In this document: piece by piece, positions 4,723-8,850 of the stretch
Position numbering within the stretch: the first letter of the stretch is position 1
How the letters are laid out: every line of letters starts with the position of its first letter
Assembly (NCBI GenBank): GCA_003161195.1
Contig: PMOV01000386.1
Span: 1 to 8,850, forward strand
Direction of reading: 5' to 3'
DNA length: 8,850 nucleotides
DNA from: Acidobacteriota bacterium
GTDB lineage: Bacteria > Acidobacteriota > Terriglobia > Acidiferrales > UBA7541
Translations under genes and position numbers: made by a program
The notes under the pieces: model-generated
The model's database searches: none
Seen by the model: only the letters and a program-made list of their open reading frames with translations
Told to the model about the DNA's origin: nothing

Positions 4723-6041
4723 CGCGCACTTAGCAGAGCCAGCGCGGCCAATCCCACGCCCAGCATCGGCACCGTTGCCGGCTCCGGCGTGCCCACCGGG
4801 CCACCAGTGATGGTCACCGTCCCCGGGCCCGTTGGCAAATTGGGATCGTTGGACGCGTAGCACGTTCCGGTGGTGGGATCGCAAGCGCCCGGCACCAATG
4901 GCGCATTCGGGAAATTGGAACTCCACGAGCCCGTCCCTCCCCCGCCCGTCAAATTCCCACCAGGACCGCCTCCCGGCAGGTTCACCTTGGTCCCGAGCGC
5001 CGGTTCTGATCCGTCCACCGTATAAACCAGGTGCGGATTGGGGCACGCAGCCACGATCACGATTTCATTACCGCAGCTGTTGCTAGCCGTAAGTTCTAGG
5101 CTGTAATACTTCCCCGTAAAGTCGACGTCGTCATTCCAAGTGTCGTAATCGGCCGTGTAGATGGGAATCGTCCCCAGCGGCAGCGATTCATCCACCACCG
5201 TGTCACCGAACAAATCCACGTGAAAATCGCCCGACACCGGCAACCCCACCGTCGTCGTCGGGGTAATCGGCATATCCACCTGCACCCCTGGGGCGAAGTT
5301 TACGAAAAATGTACCAGAGCCCGCTTCGACCGGAAGAGAATTGTCGAACGTGTAATTAAGCGCCCCGCCCGATACCCCATGCCACGTCAGTGTGTCCGAC
5401 GGCGAATATCCGCCCGTGGTATTTACCCAAGTGTAGTAGCCATACTGCACCGTCGGCGCATAGTTGATGCTGGTCTGCAATTGCACGCCGACGTTCACGC
5501 CCGCCGAAGCCGAGGCGACATACGCGCTCGCGGAAACTCCCAGGAATTGAGACGGCGAGTTGGCCGTGCCATTGGCGCTCCCGCTGGACAACGACGTTCC
5601 CCCACCAATGGTCGCGTTCGCGCTGGTGTTGAGGCCGACGTTCAGAATCGAAGGATCTCCGCTAAAAGGACCAATGTCGTAGTGAAAATTGGAGGTAGCC
5701 GTGAGTCCGGCGCTGGAGCCAATCGACGACTGGCTCGTCCACAGCGGCGTATACGCGTAGTTGAAACCCTGCCCCGCGGTAAACGTCTGACCCGCCGTGA
5801 TCGTCGGGAACACAAAGGTGGTCTGGCCATTCGTTGAGGCCGACACGGTCAAGCCCAGCGAGGTGGTGGCATCGACACCAAAGTTGCTAAAGGGAAAAGG
5901 TCCGGCATTCCCCATCTTCGTGTCATACGTGGCGGTATTCAGCGAGTATGTATCCAGCGACTGCGTCAGATACGCCTGCCCGCGTGCCCCGGCACCCAGC
6001 ATCAGAAATAGGATCGCCAATCCCAGCGCTTTACTCTTCAT
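4707..6041 (-). CDS. PEP-CTERM sorting-domain protein, secreted or surface
   Basis: The 444-residue product has a signal peptide (1-22, cleavage near ARGQA). A long Ser/Thr/Gly/Asn-rich body of probable beta structure follows, then a Gly-rich linker (about 355-375). The C-terminus is a PEP-CTERM signal: TPEPAT at 418-423, a hydrophobic helix (VPMLGVGLAALALL) and a basic end (ARKLRA). In this family the signal is recognised by an exosortase (EpsH/XrtA-like) in the inner membrane and processed during export; such proteins are linked to exopolysaccharide and biofilm. The exosortase is not in this window. Near 340-350, VYTVDGSEPA resembles a strand of chitobiase/beta-hexosaminidase C-terminal-type modules, a weak similarity. 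The four cysteines pair up locally (two near 325-335, two near 390-400). Start ATG at 6039-6041 with GGGAGAG upstream. Ligand or function is not recognisable. Confidence 0.92.
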   Translation of the reverse strand: MKSKALGLAILFLMLGAGARGQAYLTQSLDTYSLNTATYDTKMGNAGPFPFSNFGVDATTSLGLTVSASTNGQTTFVFPTITAGQTFTAGQGFNYAYTPLWTSQSSIGSSAGLTATSNFHYDIGPFSGDPSILNVGLNTSANATIGGGTSLSSGSANGTANSPSQFLGVSASAYVASASAGVNVGVQLQTSINYAPTVQYGYYTWVNTTGGYSPSDTLTWHGVSGGALNYTFDNSLPVEAGSGTFFVNFAPGVQVDMPITPTTTVGLPVSGDFHVDLFGDTVVDESLPLGTIPIYTADYDTWNDDVDFTGKYYSLELTASNSCGNEIVIVAACPNPHLVYTVDGSEPALGTKVNLPGGGPGGNLTGGGGTGSWSSNFPNAPLVPGACDPTTGTCYASNDPNLPTGPGTVTITGGPVGTPEPATVPMLGVGLAALALLSARKLRA

Positions 6042-6390
6042 CGCTCTCTCCCGTCCTGCTCGAGGTCTCGGCCATTTGCGGACACGCCATACTCGGGCGT
6101 TCGCTCTACCCCAGCAATCTGCCTCCGTCTTCAGCAGCCGTCAATTTAACTGCCGCCCAACTCTATCTAAACCGCTAAACTGCACATTTGTAAGGCTTTG
6201 CACCGCTTCCTAAACTGTGACAGAGGCAGTTTGCGAGCGCGGCTTCCCGTAAGCCACCACCAGTACAGCGAAGCGGAGCCACAACTACAGCTAACCCGGC
6301 ATTTCTTTCACCCTACGTAACGCTTATTTTTCTACAGAACGTAAGTACCAAGGCCAACGGCACGGCCCGTTCAGACGTTCTGGAGGGAGC
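6042..6390. promoter_or_regulatory. Divergent intergenic region between PEP-CTERM and BON genes
   Basis: These 349 bases must hold the promoters of both divergent genes. Two small hairpins are visible: AAACTG-9 bases-CAGTTT (6212-6232) and GGCTT-CCCGT-AAGCC (6241-6255). Near the BON gene, ACGTAA occurs twice (in CTACGTAACG near 6315 and in AACGTAAG near 6340) around an AT-rich patch, which could be a regulator site. I could not place a convincing -35/-10 pair on either strand and see no gene here. Confidence 0.4.
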
Positions 6391-6936
6391 GTGAAGTTAC
6401 ACGCGGTTTTCGCAACGATAATTCTGCCCGCTGCAGCGCTTATGGCGGGTTGCTCCACGGAATCGAAGTCGCCCGACGTGACTGCCGGCATCCGCACGTC
6501 CTTGGATCAAGCGGGACTCAAGGACGTTAGCGTCTCGGAAGATCGCGATAAGGGAGTGGTGACGCTGGGTGGAATCGTGAGCTCTGATTCCGACAAGGGT
6601 CAGGCCGAATCCATCGCGAAATCCGCGGCAGGCGTGCTGGTCGTTGCGGACCAAATCGCCGTTCGCCCACCGGGCAACGAGAGCATGGCCAAAGATGTTG
6701 ACGCCGACCTGGACAAAGGCATCGAGAAGAACCTCGACGCCGCGCTGCTGCAAAATCATCTCAACCACGAAGTAAGTTACGCCGTGAAGCGCGGCGTCGT
6801 CACCCTCACCGGTACGGTCAAGACTCCCGAAGCACGCGCCAGGGCGGAGAAAGTGTCGGCTGGAATTCCCAACGTCCAGCAGGTGGTCAACGAGTTGGAC
6901 GTGAAGGGGCGCAAGGCGACTTCTTCGTCGAGGTAG
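6391..6936 (+). CDS. Lipoprotein with two BON domains
   Basis: The 181-residue product starts at GTG 6391 behind GGAGGGA (6382-6388). It has a lipoprotein signal peptide with a lipobox-like LMAGC, C21 being the predicted lipidated cysteine. Two BON domains follow (about 30-92 and 104-172), each with the family's central strand motif: GVVTLGG at 55-61 and GVVTLTG at 135-141. BON domains (OsmY, DolP and others) bind phospholipid or stabilise the cell envelope, often under osmotic stress. The product is predicted to sit in the periplasm attached to a membrane. OsmY is also a two-BON protein but is not a lipoprotein, so this is closer in layout to DolP. A Ser-rich tail ends the protein. The next gene is 94 bases downstream and may be co-transcribed. 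Confidence 0.92.
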   Translation: MKLHAVFATIILPAAALMAGCSTESKSPDVTAGIRTSLDQAGLKDVSVSEDRDKGVVTLGGIVSSDSDKGQAESIAKSAAGVLVVADQIAVRPPGNESMAKDVDADLDKGIEKNLDAALLQNHLNHEVSYAVKRGVVTLTGTVKTPEARARAEKVSAGIPNVQQVVNELDVKGRKATSSSR

Positions 6937-7030
6937 TTTCAGCCTCATCCGGCCAAAGTTACATACAAGGACTATGCACGACTGTGATCTCGACTTGCTT
7001 GCATTCAAATACGAAAGCTAGGGAGGATTT

Positions 7031-7183
7031 ATGCTCTTACTGCTCATCATTTTGATCTTGCTGTTCGGCGGCGGTGGTGGCTATTACGGCTATTCCCGCT
7101 GGGGCACGGGCGGCGGCCTGGGTATCGTGGGCACCGTCCTGGTAATCGCGCTGCTGCTCTATTTTCTCGGCGTCATTCACTGA
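7031..7183 (+). CDS. Small membrane peptide, DUF3309 family
   Basis: This 50-residue peptide starts at ATG 7031 directly behind GGGAGGA (7021-7027). A hydrophobic N-terminus (LLLLIILILLF, 2-12) is followed by GGGGG at 13-17, an aromatic/Gly patch (YYGYSRWGTGGG) and a second hydrophobic helix (about 30-47) ending in GVIH. This 'hydrophobic - glycine run - GY - W - glycine - hydrophobic' layout is that of the DUF3309 family, short predicted inner-membrane peptides of unknown role, often near stress or envelope genes. Its place behind the BON lipoprotein suggests, but does not prove, a shared envelope-stress role. Confidence 0.85.
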   Translation: MLLLLIILILLFGGGGGYYGYSRWGTGGGLGIVGTVLVIALLLYFLGVIH

Positions 7184-7329
7184 GGGCCTGTGCTGAGAAG
7201 GGCCTTGTCCACCGAGAGCCGTCTCGAGCCTAAACAGCCGGGACTGTTCTTCTTGCATCCGCGGCAGGCGGAGAAAGTTTTGCTTCCGTAGAGTGCGTCG
7301 CGCGCGTATTATCCATTCCATCCTGCCCA
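7184..7329 (+). other. Gap between DUF3309 and the glycoside-hydrolase gene
   Basis: These 146 bases hold no gene. AACAG-CCGGGA-CTGTT followed by CTTCTT (about 7233-7254) is a weak terminator-like hairpin. AGGGCCT occurs twice near the start as a direct repeat. A promoter for the next gene may lie here but is not recognisable. Confidence 0.35.
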
Positions 7330-8850
7330 ATGCGCGCCCATTTCTGGTCGAGTCGCCACTGTTCTCGAACAATTCTTCTGACGATGGTTGTGCTTCTGCC
7401 ATCGTTTTTCGCCAAAAAAACTTGCGCTCAGGACAGCGTCGAGAAACCCAATCGCGCGCGCGCCGAACTCCACGGCAAAACGTTCTCTCTTGGCAATGAA
7501 ACTATCGCGCTGGAGTGGCAAATTTCTGACGGCGCCTTCGGTACCGCCGACATCACCAATCGTCTGACGGGCGAAACTCTGGTTGCGTCCGAGGCCTTCG
7601 CGATCACCATTCTCGATGGCGGGGTGATCAAAGCTTCCGAAATGACTGTCGCCGGCGCACCAGAAATTACCGAGTTAGCGGTTGATGCCAGCTCATCGCA
7701 ACGCTCCCTGCACTTTCCCGGCAAACAAATTACATTGCATCTGGAAGACGTGGACCGCCGAGTGAGCGCGACCTGGCGTGGGATTTTGCGTGATGGATCG
7801 GAGTATGTTCGACAAGAATTGACGCTACAGGCAAAAGAGAAAGACGTGAACATCACCAGCGTGCGCCTGGTCGATCTACAGGTTAGCGGCGCGCACGTTT
7901 CCGGCGCCGTGAAAGGTTCACCGATTATTGTGGGCAACCTGTTTTTTGGATTCGAGCATCCGCTTTCGGAGAGCCGAGCTACCGAGGCTCGCGCCGTGGC
8001 CGCCATTTCTCGCGAATTGCCTTTGCGTGCCGGCCAGTCGGTAACCTATTCGTCCGTCGTCGGGGTCACCGTCCCGGGCCAGCTGCGGCGTGCATTTCTG
8101 CGCTACATCGAACGCGAGCGGGCGCACCCGTACCGCACTTTTTTGCACTACAACTCCTGGTACGACCTTGGATATTTCAATAAATACGACGAAGCAGGCG
8201 CCGTCAATGTAGTGAACGCATTTGGCACCGAGCTCACACAAAAGCGCGGCACCAAGCTGGATTCTTTCCTCTTCGACGATGGCTGGGATGATGACCGCAC
8301 GTTGTGGAGCTTCCATTCCGGCTTTCCCCACGGTTTCACAGCCGTCGCTGAGGCCGCCGCCAAGTACCACACCGCGCCCGGCGTGTGGCTTTCTCCCTGG
8401 GGAGGCTACGGGGAGCCGCACCGGCAGCGGGTGGCACTCGGGAAGCAACATGGGTTTGAAACCAACGAGCAGGGATTCATGCTCTCTGGGCCGAAATATT
8501 ACGCGCGCTTTCGCGACACGTGCCTGGAGATGATCCGCAAGTACGGCGTCAACCAGTTCAAGATCGATGGCACCGGAAACGCCGACCAAGCCTTCCCGGG
8601 CAGTGCGTTTGACAGCGACTTTGCCGCCGCCATCCATCTGATCGGCGAGCTGCGCGCGGAAAAAGCCGATCTGTTCATCAACCTGACCACGGGAACGTAT
8701 CCGTCTCCCTTCTGGCTGCGCTATGCCGATTCCATCTGGCGCGGCGGCGACGATCACAGCTTCGCGGGCGTCGGCACGTTTCGTCAGCGCTGGATCACCT
8801 ATCGCGACGCGGACACCTATAGTGGCATCGTCCAATCCGGCCCGTTGTAT
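7330..8850 (+). CDS. Secreted alpha-galactosidase-like glycoside hydrolase (GH36/clan D type), 3' end outside the window
   Basis: The visible 507 codons are open to the right edge. The ATG at 7330 gives a signal peptide: basic start (R2, R9, R13), hydrophobic core (TILLTMVVLLPSFF, 14-27) and likely cleavage at TCA|QD (33/34). A shorter start at 7384 would lose the basic part. Neither has a good ribosome binding site. Residues about 40-260 look like the beta-rich N-terminal domain of GH36-type enzymes. The TIM barrel starts near 270 with HYNSWYD (273-279). DDGWDD (316-321) and FKIDGTGN, with D413 as the probable nucleophile, match clan-D strand motifs. RYADSIWRGGDD has D467, D474 and D475 as acid/base candidates. 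Database entries of this kind are often called 'enterotoxin'; from sequence it is a carbohydrate-active enzyme, likely acting on alpha-galactosides or related sugars. Substrate is unproven. Confidence 0.85.
   Translation, partial: MRAHFWSSRHCSRTILLTMVVLLPSFFAKKTCAQDSVEKPNRARAELHGKTFSLGNETIALEWQISDGAFGTADITNRLTGETLVASEAFAITILDGGVIKASEMTVAGAPEITELAVDASSSQRSLHFPGKQITLHLEDVDRRVSATWRGILRDGSEYVRQELTLQAKEKDVNITSVRLVDLQVSGAHVSGAVKGSPIIVGNLFFGFEHPLSESRATEARAVAAISRELPLRAGQSVTYSSVVGVTVPGQLRRAFLRYIERERAHPYRTFLHYNSWYDLGYFNKYDEAGAVNVVNAFGTELTQKRGTKLDSFLFDDGWDDDRTLWSFHSGFPHGFTAVAEAAAKYHTAPGVWLSPWGGYGEPHRQRVALGKQHGFETNEQGFMLSGPKYYARFRDTCLEMIRKYGVNQFKIDGTGNADQAFPGSAFDSDFAAAIHLIGELRAEKADLFINLTTGTYPSPFWLRYADSIWRGGDDHSFAGVGTFRQRWITYRDADTYSGIVQSGPLY

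Noticed and set aside
5220..5837. Plus-strand open frame opposite the PEP-CTERM gene
   Set aside because: Very Arg-rich, with no ribosome binding site and no motif; the minus strand has signal peptide and sorting signal in one frame.
7918..8835. Long minus-strand open frame opposite the glycoside-hydrolase gene
   Set aside because: The plus strand carries the conserved GH36-like motifs; the minus frame is a shadow of it.

Overview
The window looks like chromosomal DNA of a GC-rich acidobacterium (class Terriglobia or a relative). This is inferred from remembered family resemblance, not from a search. The pointers are a secreted YXWGXW-type protein, a small membrane-anchored coiled-coil protein, a PEP-CTERM protein, a BON lipoprotein followed by a DUF3309 peptide, a secreted GH36-like protein of the kind often mislabelled 'enterotoxin', and GC-rich hairpin repeats between genes. 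GTG starts occur and coding density is ordinary. I see no phage genes, transposase, integrase or CRISPR array.

Left part (1-2861). A secreted protein runs off the left edge on the minus strand. A minus-strand tRNA-Arg(CCG) follows, then about 390 bases without a gene that carry a hairpin-rich repeat. Next is a minus-strand gene for a membrane-anchored coiled-coil protein, divergent from a plus-strand MscS-type mechanosensitive channel. A likely terminator separates the channel from a plus-strand hypothetical gene.

Middle (2862-4709). A two-gene minus-strand operon encodes an HPt phosphotransfer protein and, with a 4-base overlap, a receiver-GGDEF response regulator. Together they form the lower half of a phosphorelay ending in c-di-GMP synthesis. 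No histidine kinase is present. Just upstream of the HPt domain lie the last pieces of a receiver domain in two different frames, so the operon looks like the surviving 3' end of a larger hybrid-kinase locus.

Right part (4601-8850). A minus-strand PEP-CTERM surface or secreted protein ends in a 14-bp tandem repeat that places stop codons in all three frames, followed by a good intrinsic terminator. A divergent intergenic region leads to a plus-strand BON-domain lipoprotein, a 50-residue DUF3309 peptide and the first 507 codons of a secreted alpha-galactosidase-like glycoside hydrolase that runs off the right edge.

Most genes are conserved families in an ordinary arrangement. I did not find a convincing new multi-gene system. 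The items most worth a second look are the eroded receiver in front of the kinase-less HPt/GGDEF pair, the stop-codon tandem repeat, and the intergenic hairpin repeat next to the tRNA.
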